DNA of 9,942 bases from JAQGHB01 sp036384495 (GCA_036384495.1 DASVMD010000024.1:1-9942); one strand, 5' to 3'; shown: positions 1 through 6,190, counted from the first letter of the stretch. Notes: generated by a model not told the origin, from the sequence alone. Translations and numbers: made by a program.

Positions 1-755
1 ATTTTGGCCTCTTTGGCGATGGTTTCGAGCGGACGGTCGCCTGCCGCCTTCAAGATGGCCAACACGTGTAGTTGCCAGGTCAGCATGGCCACGATTTGCG
101 GCGGCTCGACCTTGAGGGCGCGTTGTTCGCGGTAGAGTTGCATGGTGCGGCGGGCGTTGCCGGCGAAGGCAGCTTCGAGCAGCTCAAAAATGGTACTCTG
201 CGGGGCGGCTTCGGTGAGCTCATCGATGGTGTGACGGATTATCTTGGGACTATACAGTAATAGTTTTTCAAGCTCATTGGAGAGGATTTGCTGGCTGGCG
301 CCGACACGCTCGACCAGGTAACGAGCATCAGCGGAGCTAAGCGTGCCACCGCGGGCTTTAGCGGCATCCGCCAGGTAGCGCGCCAGGCCACCAGCATCCA
401 GCTCCGGAAATTCGCGGAAATCGGTCTTAGATTTGAGAAATTTGTAATAACTGAGGCGTTTATCGAGCTTGGGTTCGACCACAATAACATCGGTGGTTTC
501 GGGCACTTCACCCAAAAGTTGTTCGGCTTGCTCGGTGAACTGCTTATTTGTACTCGGCGTCCGCAAAACCACCATTTTGCGTGAGGCCAAGAACGGCAGC
601 GAGGTCAAAGCTTCGCCAATGCGCGCCACATCAACTTCGGAACCATCAAGCCGCTCCAGCGCCAAATCGCCCTGTTCCGCCACAAAAGCATCAACCAGAC
701 CGTGCAGTTCGCGCTGCAGGCCGTACGAGTTTTCTCCGGTCAAGGTAATCACCAT
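1..755 (-). CDS. holA: DNA polymerase III delta subunit (HolA), 3' end beyond window
   Basis: Delta subunit of the clamp loader, which opens the beta sliding clamp and loads it on primed DNA. The minus strand is open without a stop from ATG at 755-753 down to the left edge (251 codons; family members are about 320-340 residues, so the C-terminal collar part is missing). The protein opens with ITLTGENSYGLQREL, the usual delta start in which a glycine-rich turn replaces a working Walker A. It continues with LTSLPFLASRKMVVLR, which matches the delta pattern of a 'lpfF..rklVvl' strand, then an acidic stretch and the helical domain II containing YLVERVGASQQILSNELEKL, typical of HolA domain II. The region TIFELLEAAFAGNARR also fits the family. 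It lies 42 bp downstream of the PIN gene on the same strand. A TACAAT -10-like hexamer ends 9 nt before ATG, so it may have its own short-leader promoter. Recognition is by pattern and is strong for the family. Confidence 0.9.
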   Translation of the reverse strand, partial: MVITLTGENSYGLQRELHGLVDAFVAEQGDLALERLDGSEVDVARIGEALTSLPFLASRKMVVLRTPSTNKQFTEQAEQLLGEVPETTDVIVVEPKLDKRLSYYKFLKSKTDFREFPELDAGGLARYLADAAKARGGTLSSADARYLVERVGASQQILSNELEKLLLYSPKIIRHTIDELTEAAPQSTIFELLEAAFAGNARRTMQLYREQRALKVEPPQIVAMLTWQLHVLAILKAAGDRPLETIAKEAK

Positions 756-764
756 CGGATCTCT

Positions 765-770
765 ATTGTA
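765..770 (-). promoter_or_regulatory. Possible -10 element (TACAAT) of holA
   Basis: TACAAT on the minus strand ends 9 nt before the holA ATG, inside the 42-bp gap after the PIN gene. No convincing -35 is seen at 16-18 bp, and there is no clear Shine-Dalgarno before the ATG, so any transcript would have a leader of only about 3 nt. Confidence 0.4.
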
Positions 771-797
771 CCGCAAGTCCAATGACTAAGAGCCAAT

Positions 798-1319
798 CTA
801 TACATCATGTCGTAGGAAGCAATGCTTCACGTTGCCCATGTCGGGCTCAAGCACATAAACCATGTCCATAGTCGGTCTTTTCTTTGTGGAAGTATATTCT
901 ATGCGCTGCCTGTCAGTTTCTTTGAAAAATGGCAACGGATAATCGTGAGTGTCTGTTGTGAGTACAGGACAGTTTTTGGCTATAGCCAGAGCGGCGTTGA
1001 TAATATCTCCATCACCTATTATCCTGCCTTTTGTACTATCATGCTTTTTATAGAGAAAATACAGCCTGCTAGCAAATGTCATAAGAATATCCGACAGCTC
1101 GACATGATACATGTTATCTTTGATATATCGCACGATTTTATTTCTGTGATCTTTGTTGGATGATCTGGTAAGTTCAAATTTGGTGAATCCCGAAACAAGA
1201 AATGTATATTTTTGCTCCAGACTCTTAAACAGCTCAGTATATACCTGTGTCTGATTAGGCGTGAGAGCATGCGAAATAACATTGGTGTCTACCACCAACA
1301 ACCGTTTTATGTCTGACAC
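798..1319 (-). CDS. PIN-domain ribonuclease (VapC-like)
   Basis: A 173-residue PIN-fold protein, expected to be a Mg2+/Mn2+-dependent single-strand ribonuclease. The acidic residues are in family order: D11 in VVDTNVIS, E49 in FTKFELTRSS, D105 in GDGDIINAALA (the position of the canonical 'D..i.A.A'), and D123/D126 in TTDTHDYP. It is longer than ordinary VapC toxins (about 130 residues); about 40 residues follow the PIN core, so it may belong to a different PIN subfamily. The start is GTG at 1319-1317, one base after the stop of a 29-codon ORF, with no good Shine-Dalgarno of its own, suggesting coupled translation. No normal-sized antitoxin gene is adjacent. Base composition is low: 20 of 60 bases at 1081-1140 are G/C, against 36 of 60 at 3181-3240, which suggests later acquisition. 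PIN assignment is firm; toxin function is inference. Confidence 0.82.
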   Translation of the reverse strand: MSDIKRLLVVDTNVISHALTPNQTQVYTELFKSLEQKYTFLVSGFTKFELTRSSNKDHRNKIVRYIKDNMYHVELSDILMTFASRLYFLYKKHDSTKGRIIGDGDIINAALAIAKNCPVLTTDTHDYPLPFFKETDRQRIEYTSTKKRPTMDMVYVLEPDMGNVKHCFLRHDV

Positions 1320-1320
1320 T

Positions 1321-1410
1321 TTACTTGGTGGCTTTAATAAGACCCTTGGAAGGACTGGGGTTGTTTAGGTGAGGTCGGTGTATTGAGCCTTTTGGCAAAT
1401 TAATGTCCAT
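1321..1410 (-). CDS. 29-residue leader peptide or mini-antitoxin gene before the PIN gene
   Basis: ATG at 1410-1408, stop TAA at 1323-1321, 29 codons. The peptide begins MDINLPKGSI and ends KGLIKATK; it is rich in Pro, Asn and Lys, basic overall, and shows no membrane segment or recognisable DNA-binding fold. It is called a gene because AAGGAGG (1416-1422) stands 5 nt before the ATG, the strongest ribosome binding site in the window, and because the stop is followed by one base and then the GTG of the PIN gene, ideal for re-initiation. It could be a leader that sets PIN translation, a very small antitoxin, or the remnant of a longer antitoxin. It matches no family I know. Confidence 0.55.
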   Translation of the reverse strand: MDINLPKGSIHRPHLNNPSPSKGLIKATK

Positions 1411-1415
1411 GTTAT

Positions 1416-1422
1416 CCTCCTT
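1416..1422 (-). promoter_or_regulatory. Consensus Shine-Dalgarno of the 29-codon ORF
   Basis: AAGGAGG on the minus strand, 5 nt before ATG at 1410. It contrasts with mutM, the DciA-like, HAD and membrane-protein genes, which have no room for a leader. Confidence 0.75.
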
Positions 1423-1445
1423 GTGTCTTGATCTGCTGTATTAAG

Positions 1446-1454
1446 TTTATAGCA
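1446..1454 (-). promoter_or_regulatory. Extended -10 promoter candidate for the PIN cassette
   Basis: TGCTATAAA on the minus strand is an extended -10 (TG-n-TATAAA). The predicted start would give a leader of roughly 30 nt carrying the Shine-Dalgarno at 1416-1422. A second hexamer, TATAGT (1457-1462), lies just upstream. No good -35 is seen for either. Confidence 0.45.
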
Positions 1455-1554
1455 GTACTATACGCTACAGAAATTAAATAATCGTTAAACCCGAGCGTTT
1501 TTGGGCGTGCAAAGCTCCAAGGTTATATTTTATACATTACTAGGTGTTTGAATT

Positions 1555-1563
1555 TGATATGCT
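1555..1563 (+). promoter_or_regulatory. Extended -10 promoter candidate for the trehalose gene
   Basis: TGATATGCT is an extended -10 (TG-n-TATGCT) ending 12 nt before the ATG at 1576, so the leader would be about 6 nt with no Shine-Dalgarno. An AT-rich stretch at 1523-1538 could hold an alternative -10. The rest of the 165-bp divergent region (1411-1575) holds only this and the PIN-cassette signals as far as I can see. Confidence 0.4.
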
Positions 1564-1575
1564 ACTGACAGACCA

Positions 1576-3741
1576 ATGGCACAAGTACTGATTGTATCCA
1601 ACCGACTTCCTGTGAGCGTCAAAAAAGAAGATGGCGAGCTTCGGTTTTCGCCGAGTTTGGGCGGGCTGGCGACTGGCCTTTCTTCGTATGTAGACGATCG
1701 CAAGAACAAATGGATTGGCTGGCCAGGCATCGCCGATGACGAGCTGACCGAAGAAGATCGGCACATAATCGTTAGGGAGCTGGCCAAACACAACTGCAGC
1801 CCCGTCTTTTTAACGCAAAAACAGATCGACGATTTTTATAACGGCTACAGCAACGGCATCTTGTGGCCGCTGTTCCATAATTTGCCATTTAGCGATAAAG
1901 ATACCGCCAAACATGCTCGCTGGTGGCGAGCCTACCGCGCTGTGAACGAGGCTTTTGCGGAGGCAGTGTTTGAGATCGCCAAACCGAGCAGCTACATCTG
2001 GGTGCACGACTACCAATTGTTGCTATTGCCAGAGATGCTGCGCGCCGAGCGGCCGGCTAGCAATATTGGCTTCTTTTTGCATATCCCTTTCCCGGCCGCC
2101 AAAACGTTTACACGCGTTAAAGAGCACAAGCAACTTCTTAAGGGTGTGCTCGGCGCCGATTTAATTGGCTTCCATACCCAGGGCTACGTGCAGGATTTTA
2201 TTGCCACCTGCGGCGCGGTTGGGCTAGATCACAGCGGAGCGCGGATTGCCGAGTTCCCCATGGGCATCGACTACCAAAAATACGCAAAAGCCGGCAAAAC
2301 CAAGGTCGTGAAAGCGGCGGTTAAGAAGTATAAAAAGCGCTACAAGGGCCGTAAAATCATCGTGGCCGTTGACCGGCTTGACCCCAGTAAAGGGCTGGTG
2401 GAGCGGCTGGAGGCTTACCGCGAGTTTTTGGCGCGCAATATAGATTTACACGGCAAGGTAGTGTTTAGCATGGTGGCGGCGCCGTCGCGCACCGATATTC
2501 CGGTGTATCAAAAATTATCGCAAAGACTGGACGCTTTGGCGCGCGAGATCAACAACACCTACGGAACCGACAAATGGCAGCCGGTGGACTACATGAACGA
2601 GGCCCAGCCCTTTGAGGTGGTGACCGCGCTGTTCGCGGTGGCCGATATCGCCTTTATTGCGCCGCTGCGCGACGGCATGAACCTGGCGGCTAAGGAGTTT
2701 ATTGCCAGCAATCACCACCGTGGGGTGCTGATTTTGAGCCAAACTGCCGGCGCCGCCGATGAGCTCAAAGACGCTATTATTGTGAATCCCCGCCAACCCG
2801 AAACCTTGGTTGCCGGGCTGGAAGAGGCGCTGGCCATGTCCAGGCGCGAGCTTCGCTCGCGCCTCCGCAGCATGCAGTGGTATCTGTCGAATAACACCGT
2901 GCAAACCTGGGCCAAAGAATTTGTGGACACGCTGCAGCAGCCCTTACCCATGCCGGCCACGGTGAAAAAAATCCGCACCCGCGCGTTGAGCCGCAAGCTC
3001 GAGAACAATCTGTTAACCGACTACCGTTATGCTCGCAAACGCCTATTATTACTTGATTACGACGGCAGCCTGGTGCCCTTCCACGAAGATTACAAGAACA
3101 CCCCGCCGCCGGCCACGCTTACAGAGCTGTTGGATAAATTATCGACAGATCCGAAAAATGACGTGGTGGTGGTCAGCGGCCGCAGCGCCGCCGATTTGGA
3201 GGGTTGGTTCGGCCATTTGCCGCTAAGCCTAATTGCCGAACACGGCGCCGGCATCAAAAAAGTCGGCAACAAAACCTGGCGCACGTTGGATCGCAGCGAA
3301 GCCCGCTGGAAGCGCGTTTTAACACCGGTGCTGGAGAAATATGCCGCGCTCACGCCCGGCGCTCGGGTGGAGGAAAAATCGCACTCCCTGGTGTGGCACT
3401 ACCGCGCCTCGCCGCCCTACTACGCTCAAAAATACGCAGTGATTATTAAGCGCGCCCTCAAACCAATACTCAAAAATTACGGGCTGCAGCTGTTTCAGGG
3501 CAATAAAATCCTGGAAATTAAAGATCCGCGCATCAGCAAAGGCGTGGCCGTGGACAGCTGGCTCAAACGTGACTACGACCTAATTTTCGCTCTCGGCGAC
3601 GATTTTACCGATGAAGAACTCTTCGAAGCGCTGCCGGACACTGCGTACAGTATCAAAATTGGGCGCGGGCTGACTGCTGCCCGGTTCCGGCTTAACTCCT
3701 ATCAGGAAGTTCGTAAACTTCTCCGAAAATTAGCTAACTGA
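1576..3741 (+). CDS. Bifunctional trehalose-6-phosphate synthase/phosphatase
   Basis: A 721-residue cytosolic fusion of OtsA (GT20) and OtsB (HAD) types: UDP-glucose plus glucose-6-phosphate gives trehalose-6-phosphate, which is then dephosphorylated to trehalose. GT20 part, about residues 1-465: VSNRLPVSV at the N-terminus, GGLATGL, GWPG, WVHDYQLLLLPEMLR, FFLHIPFPA, VDRLDPSKG with R267 and K272 (equivalent to the UDP-phosphate contacts R262 and K267 of E. coli OtsA), and DGMNLAAKE (366-374). HAD part, about residues 485-721: motif I LDYDGSL with D494 and D496, motif II VVSGRS, motif III Lys in ISKG, motif IV GDDFTDE (674-680). All key residues of both domains are present, so both activities are expected. 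The start is set by the family N-terminus. The 3' end overlaps mutM by 12 bp, tail to tail. Confidence 0.95.
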   Translation: MAQVLIVSNRLPVSVKKEDGELRFSPSLGGLATGLSSYVDDRKNKWIGWPGIADDELTEEDRHIIVRELAKHNCSPVFLTQKQIDDFYNGYSNGILWPLFHNLPFSDKDTAKHARWWRAYRAVNEAFAEAVFEIAKPSSYIWVHDYQLLLLPEMLRAERPASNIGFFLHIPFPAAKTFTRVKEHKQLLKGVLGADLIGFHTQGYVQDFIATCGAVGLDHSGARIAEFPMGIDYQKYAKAGKTKVVKAAVKKYKKRYKGRKIIVAVDRLDPSKGLVERLEAYREFLARNIDLHGKVVFSMVAAPSRTDIPVYQKLSQRLDALAREINNTYGTDKWQPVDYMNEAQPFEVVTALFAVADIAFIAPLRDGMNLAAKEFIASNHHRGVLILSQTAGAADELKDAIIVNPRQPETLVAGLEEALAMSRRELRSRLRSMQWYLSNNTVQTWAKEFVDTLQQPLPMPATVKKIRTRALSRKLENNLLTDYRYARKRLLLLDYDGSLVPFHEDYKNTPPPATLTELLDKLSTDPKNDVVVVSGRSAADLEGWFGHLPLSLIAEHGAGIKKVGNKTWRTLDRSEARWKRVLTPVLEKYAALTPGARVEEKSHSLVWHYRASPPYYAQKYAVIIKRALKPILKNYGLQLFQGNKILEIKDPRISKGVAVDSWLKRDYDLIFALGDDFTDEELFEALPDTAYSIKIGRGLTAARFRLNSYQEVRKLLRKLAN
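2842..2864 (+). repeat. Perfect 10-bp inverted repeat inside the trehalose gene
   Basis: AGGCGCGAGC (2842-2851) and its exact complement (2855-2864) are separated by TTC. The GC-rich hairpin encodes the Arg-rich helix around residues 423-430 near the end of the GT20 domain. It is probably a by-product of Arg/Ser codon choice but would form a strong mRNA hairpin. Confidence 0.7.
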
Positions 3742-4611
3742 GCCGAGTTTTTGGTCGTGGGGGCAGATGTGGGTACCGCGGCCGGCGACGCGGATTTTGA
3801 TGATGGTGTGGCCGCAGCGCGGGCACGGCTGGCCTTCGCGCCGGAAAACGCGGGCGAAGCTCATGTAGCTGCCGTGCCTACCCTCGGCATCGACGTAGTT
3901 TTTGTCGGTGGAGCCGCCCTTTTCAATCGACAGTTTGAGTACATAAATTAGCTCATCGTAGAGTTTGTGAAATTGAGCCTGTGAAATATCTTTTACAGGG
4001 GTGGAGGGGTGTATTTTGGCGCCCCATAAAGCTTCGTCGGCGTAGATGTTGCCGACGCCGGCGATCACCGTTTGGTCGAGTAGCACGGCTTTGATGTTGG
4101 AGTTTTTGCGCCGCAGCAGGCGGTCGCGCATGGCTTGCCAGGTGAAGTCGGCGGCCAGCGGCTCAGGCCCGACTTTTTTGAAGAAATCGAGCTGTGGGAT
4201 TTCGGCCGTGGGGATTAGGCGCATCCAGCCGAATTTGCGCTGATCGTTAAAAAATAGCTGCGAGCCGTCGGTAAACGTGAGCGTCACGCGGGTGGATTTG
4301 TCGGGCAAGCTGCCGATCAGCGAGTGATTTGGGTGCCCCGCCCCAAAAGCTGCATCAGGGCTGCGAAACACCAGCTGACCGGTCATTTTAAGATGCACCA
4401 GCAGTGAATACTTGCTGGAAAGTTCAACGAGTAACACCTTGGCGCGGCGTTTTACGACCACTACTCGGGCGCCGATCAAAAATTGCTCGACATCGGCGGC
4501 AGCGTTAGGAAAAGACTTGGGCCAGTCAAAATCGACCGCCTTGACTTCGCGGCCAGGCAGCAAGCGCTGCAATCCCAGGCGGACGGTCTCAACTTCGGGT
4601 AACTCCGGCAT
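3730..4611 (-). CDS. mutM: Formamidopyrimidine-DNA glycosylase MutM/Fpg with altered zinc finger
   Basis: Bifunctional glycosylase/AP lyase that removes 8-oxoguanine and FapyG from DNA. 293 residues, slightly above the usual 270-280. Visible: PELPEVE with the catalytic P2 and E3, the beta-clamp Lys K58 in KRRAKVLL, HLKMTGQL with H73 and wedge M76, NDQRKFG with R125 and F127 (completing the M-R-F triad), the helix-two-turn-helix signature GVGNIYADEALW (185-196), and R278 at the place of E. coli R258. The C-terminal zinc finger keeps C263, C266 and C283 with normal spacing, but the fourth Cys (usual form CPxCQ) is Asp: the sequence reads CPHDQ, with D286 in place and H285 beside it. The start codon lies 6 nt after a TATACT -10 shared with the divergent DciA-like gene, so the mRNA is probably leaderless. 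The stop overlaps the trehalose gene. Confidence 0.96.
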   Translation of the reverse strand: MPELPEVETVRLGLQRLLPGREVKAVDFDWPKSFPNAAADVEQFLIGARVVVVKRRAKVLLVELSSKYSLLVHLKMTGQLVFRSPDAAFGAGHPNHSLIGSLPDKSTRVTLTFTDGSQLFFNDQRKFGWMRLIPTAEIPQLDFFKKVGPEPLAADFTWQAMRDRLLRRKNSNIKAVLLDQTVIAGVGNIYADEALWGAKIHPSTPVKDISQAQFHKLYDELIYVLKLSIEKGGSTDKNYVDAEGRHGSYMSFARVFRREGQPCPRCGHTIIKIRVAGRGTHICPHDQKLGSVS

Positions 4612-4634
4612 CTTCCTAGTATACTGGAAGGATG
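4609..4634. promoter_or_regulatory. Divergent leaderless promoter with palindromic -10 AGTATACT
   Basis: The start codons of mutM (CAT at 4609-4611) and the DciA-like gene (ATG at 4632-4634) are separated by only 20 bp. In the middle is the palindrome AGTATACT (4618-4625), which reads TATACT on both strands (minus 4618-4623, plus 4620-4625). On each strand the hexamer ends exactly 6 nt before ATG. The flanks are also near-symmetric (CTTCC on the left, GGAAG on the right, one base out of register). Since -10 occupies -12 to -7, +1 falls on the A of both start codons. Any -35 contacts would lie in the opposing coding sequence; I see no good -35 for either. Confidence 0.65.
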
Positions 4635-4868
4635 GATTCCCTGTTTAACATACTCAGCCGCAAGGATTTTGATGAGCCGCCGGAGATTAGCGGTATTAAA
4701 AAGTACGTGCAGGACGAGTTTAAGCTCGAGGTGGGCGTGCAGGTGCGCGACCGCGATATTGTGGTGAGCGTGCCGAATGCGGCGCTGGCCAACACCTTGC
4801 GGCTGCGGGCGCCGGAAATTGCGCGGCGCTGTCAGCTCGACAAGAAACTAACCTTTCGGATTGGCTAG
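4632..4868 (+). CDS. Small DUF721/DciA-like protein
   Basis: A 78-residue cytosolic protein. After a polar N-terminus, residues 20-78 alternate in a way that fits the DUF721/DciA fold: a helix (GIKKYVQDEF), a strand (LEVGVQVRDRDIVVSVPN), a helix (AALANTLRLRAPEIARRC) and a last strand (KLTFRIG). The strand followed by N-xALANxLRLRxxEI is the part I recognise from DUF721. DciA proteins assist loading of the replicative helicase DnaB in bacteria without DnaC/DnaI. Most are 100-190 residues, so this would be a minimal, domain-only form. Translation probably starts on the first base of a leaderless mRNA (TATACT ends 6 nt upstream); GGAAGG directly abuts the ATG and is too close to act as a normal Shine-Dalgarno. 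The 3' end overlaps the HAD gene by 21 bp. Family call is tentative; coding status is well supported. Confidence 0.65.
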   Translation: MDSLFNILSRKDFDEPPEISGIKKYVQDEFKLEVGVQVRDRDIVVSVPNAALANTLRLRAPEIARRCQLDKKLTFRIG

Positions 4869-5429
4869 TAGGGCTTCCAGATCGGTTTTCAGCTGATCAA
4901 AGTTTTTATACAAAATGGCTTGCATGCCGGCTTCTTGGGCGCCGGTGATATTGCGCTCTAAATCGTCCACGAGTACGCAGTCTTCTGGGGGTAGCGCCAG
5001 TTTTTGGGCGATAATCTCAAAAGCCTGGCGCTCGGGCTTGAGGACCCCTGTTTGAAACGACAAGGCTGCTTCGTCGAACAAGGCTTTTTCCTGGTCAGTA
5101 AATAGCGTATACAGCCAGTCATTGCCGACATTGCTGAGCAGGCCGATTTTGTACTTTGGCTTGAGTTCATCGCGAATATATTCGAGCAAGGGCTTGTTGG
5201 AGGTAAGCTTGCGCAAAGTGTTGTCGAGCTCCTCGACGCTAACGCCGGCCATCTCGGCAGTCTCTTTTACGGAGTCTTCGTAGCTGATCAGGCCCCTGTC
5301 GAGCATGCGGCTCAGCTCGGTAGCGCGGCGCATTTTTTGCGGATCATTGCCAAAGTGCTGATTTTTGAAAGCAATCCAGCCCTCGGTGGTCAGCACGCCG
5401 AAGCAATCAAAAATAATGGCCTGTGTCAT
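4848..5429 (-). CDS. HAD-superfamily hydrolase (subfamily IA-like)
   Basis: 193 residues, a cytosolic HAD enzyme, probably a phosphatase for a small phosphorylated metabolite; the substrate cannot be told. Motif I is IIFDCFGVL with nucleophile D8; the second Asp of the common DxD is F10, as in HAD branches reading DxFG or DxGG. A helical cap spans about residues 15-85. Motif II is LLSNVG with S99, motif III is GVLKPERQAF with K131, and motif IV is VLVDDLERN with D155 and D156. The following sequence (ITGAQEAGMQAILY) is the usual HAD-IA ending. The gene lies 24 bp downstream of the membrane-anchored protein gene on the same strand but has its own TATACT exactly 6 nt before ATG, so it is probably also made as a leaderless mRNA. 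Its end overlaps the DciA-like gene. Confidence 0.88.
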   Translation of the reverse strand: MTQAIIFDCFGVLTTEGWIAFKNQHFGNDPQKMRRATELSRMLDRGLISYEDSVKETAEMAGVSVEELDNTLRKLTSNKPLLEYIRDELKPKYKIGLLSNVGNDWLYTLFTDQEKALFDEAALSFQTGVLKPERQAFEIIAQKLALPPEDCVLVDDLERNITGAQEAGMQAILYKNFDQLKTDLEALLANPKG

Positions 5430-5435
5430 CTGTAC

Positions 5436-5441
5436 AGTATA
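5436..5441 (-). promoter_or_regulatory. -10 element (TATACT) of the HAD gene, leaderless spacing
   Basis: TATACT on the minus strand, followed by 6 nt and then ATG at 5429. The hexamer sits in the 24-bp gap after the upstream gene. No convincing -35 lies in the end of that gene. Confidence 0.55.
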
Positions 5442-5453
5442 GCGCGCCGCGGG

Positions 5454-6017
5454 CTACCAGGCGATATTTGCGGTCAGCGTATCGTAGTCTGGTACCTGTT
5501 TTTGGAACAGAGTAAGTGTGAGCGGTGAGTCACCGAGATAGGTGTGCGGTACGCCCTTGGTGCAATTGGTAGACCAGAAGCGCTGGAGGTTGTTGCTGCC
5601 CTCGTTTAGTTCAAAGACATAGCGCTGGCCGAGTGGGCAGTAGCCGCGGTAATCGGCGTGAGCGGGATCTTTGTCGCCCTCGGTGAAGCCGGCGAGCGCC
5701 AGGGCACGCAAGAACGGTGCGTAGGCGGCCTGGGTGTTGGGGTACACCTGCTGATCGGCAACGGTGCCGTCGAAGCCAGTGAGGTGTTGGTAGGTAACTT
5801 GGTCGGCATCAACAGTGATGCGCACCTGCTGGTGGATTTTATCGCTGTTAACTGGACCATCCATGAGGAGGCTGACATCGGCATCAGTGGTGGCGTAGCT
5901 CACCAGCGTTTTTGCGGTCTGGGGTGTTTTTGCATTGTCGCCGCCACCACGCAATATCATGATGAGCACAAGAATAATAAGCCCGAGGCTAACCAAAAAT
6001 CCAATAAAATATCGCAT
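5454..6017 (-). CDS. N-terminally anchored extracytoplasmic protein, unknown function
   Basis: 187 residues. Residues 4-22 are a single hydrophobic helix, followed by RGGGDNAKTPQTAKT, a flexible polar linker; no lipobox or clear signal peptidase site is seen, so a membrane anchor with the rest outside is likely. The outer domain (about 38-187) mixes short beta-type segments (VRITVDADQVTYQHL, TLTLFQKQV) with a helix (AAYAPFLRALALAGF) and holds just two cysteines, C127 and C152, placed to form a disulfide. I recognise no family. The start at 6017 is supported by a TGAGG Shine-Dalgarno 7 nt upstream and by a strong promoter at 6049-6077. It is transcribed away from the four-helix membrane protein across a shared 227-bp region. 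The HAD gene follows 24 bp downstream. Confidence 0.78.
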   Translation of the reverse strand: MRYFIGFLVSLGLIILVLIMILRGGGDNAKTPQTAKTLVSYATTDADVSLLMDGPVNSDKIHQQVRITVDADQVTYQHLTGFDGTVADQQVYPNTQAAYAPFLRALALAGFTEGDKDPAHADYRGYCPLGQRYVFELNEGSNNLQRFWSTNCTKGVPHTYLGDSPLTLTLFQKQVPDYDTLTANIAW

Positions 6018-6048
6018 ACTTTTGCCTCACCTCTTGGTGATTACCTAC

Positions 6049-6077
6049 ATAATAACACGATTACGGTTATTTTGCAA
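6049..6077 (-). promoter_or_regulatory. Sigma-70-type promoter of the anchored protein
   Basis: On the minus strand: -35 TTGCAA (6072-6077), 17-bp spacer, -10 TATTAT (6049-6054), also preceded by an extended TG-n. The predicted start near 6042 gives a leader of about 25 nt that includes the TGAGG at 6025-6029. This is the best complete promoter in the window. Confidence 0.65.
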
Positions 6078-6120
6078 CATTTGTGGTGTTTTTTGCGTTG
6101 AGTTTGCAAAGTGTTTTTCT

Positions 6121-6190
6121 GGGGGGAATAAAATGCATGTACAAGTGACATGATCTATACATGCGTTATACATCACTTTTATTACCCCCC
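6121..6190. repeat. Long imperfect inverted repeat between divergent promoters
   Basis: The arms are 6121-6141 and 6169-6190. GGGGGG pairs with CCCCCC, AATAAAA with TTTTATT, TG with CA and ATGTA with TACAT: 20 base pairs with three single-base bulges (C6136, C6176, A6184) and a 27-nt apical stretch. An alternative inner hairpin pairs GCATGTA (6135-6141) with TACATGC (6158-6164). Two copies of TATACAT (6156-6162 and 6167-6173) are spaced 11 bp, one helical turn. The element lies between the minus promoter at 6049-6077 and the plus promoter at 6211-6238, outside both. It lacks a T-tract on either side, so it is not a typical terminator. It could be an operator, a cruciform, a small RNA or a small mobile repeat. 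Confidence 0.75.

Noticed and set aside
72..789. Several plus-strand open frames and a minus frame at 239-511 in the left end
   Set aside because: All are shadows of holA, whose minus-strand frame is open from 755 to the window edge and translates into recognisable delta subunit.
822..1163. 113-codon plus-strand open frame opposite the PIN gene
   Set aside because: The minus strand encodes clear PIN motifs; the plus frame has no start signal or recognisable domain.
798..1410. Standard VapBC toxin-antitoxin pair
   Set aside because: The upstream ORF is only 29 residues without an antitoxin DNA-binding fold, and the PIN protein is longer than typical VapC; only a VapC-like label is supported.
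2515..2904. 129-codon minus-strand frame inside the trehalose gene
   Set aside because: Antisense to strongly conserved GT20 motifs; GC-rich coding often leaves such open frames.
5658..6101. 147-codon plus-strand open frame opposite the anchored protein gene
   Set aside because: It lies antisense to a gene with a strong promoter, Shine-Dalgarno and a sensible anchor-plus-domain protein; its own translation has low-complexity Gly/Val runs and no start signal.
6121..6190. Inverted repeat as an intrinsic terminator
   Set aside because: It is upstream of both flanking genes, not downstream of either, and neither side has a T-tract directly after the stem.
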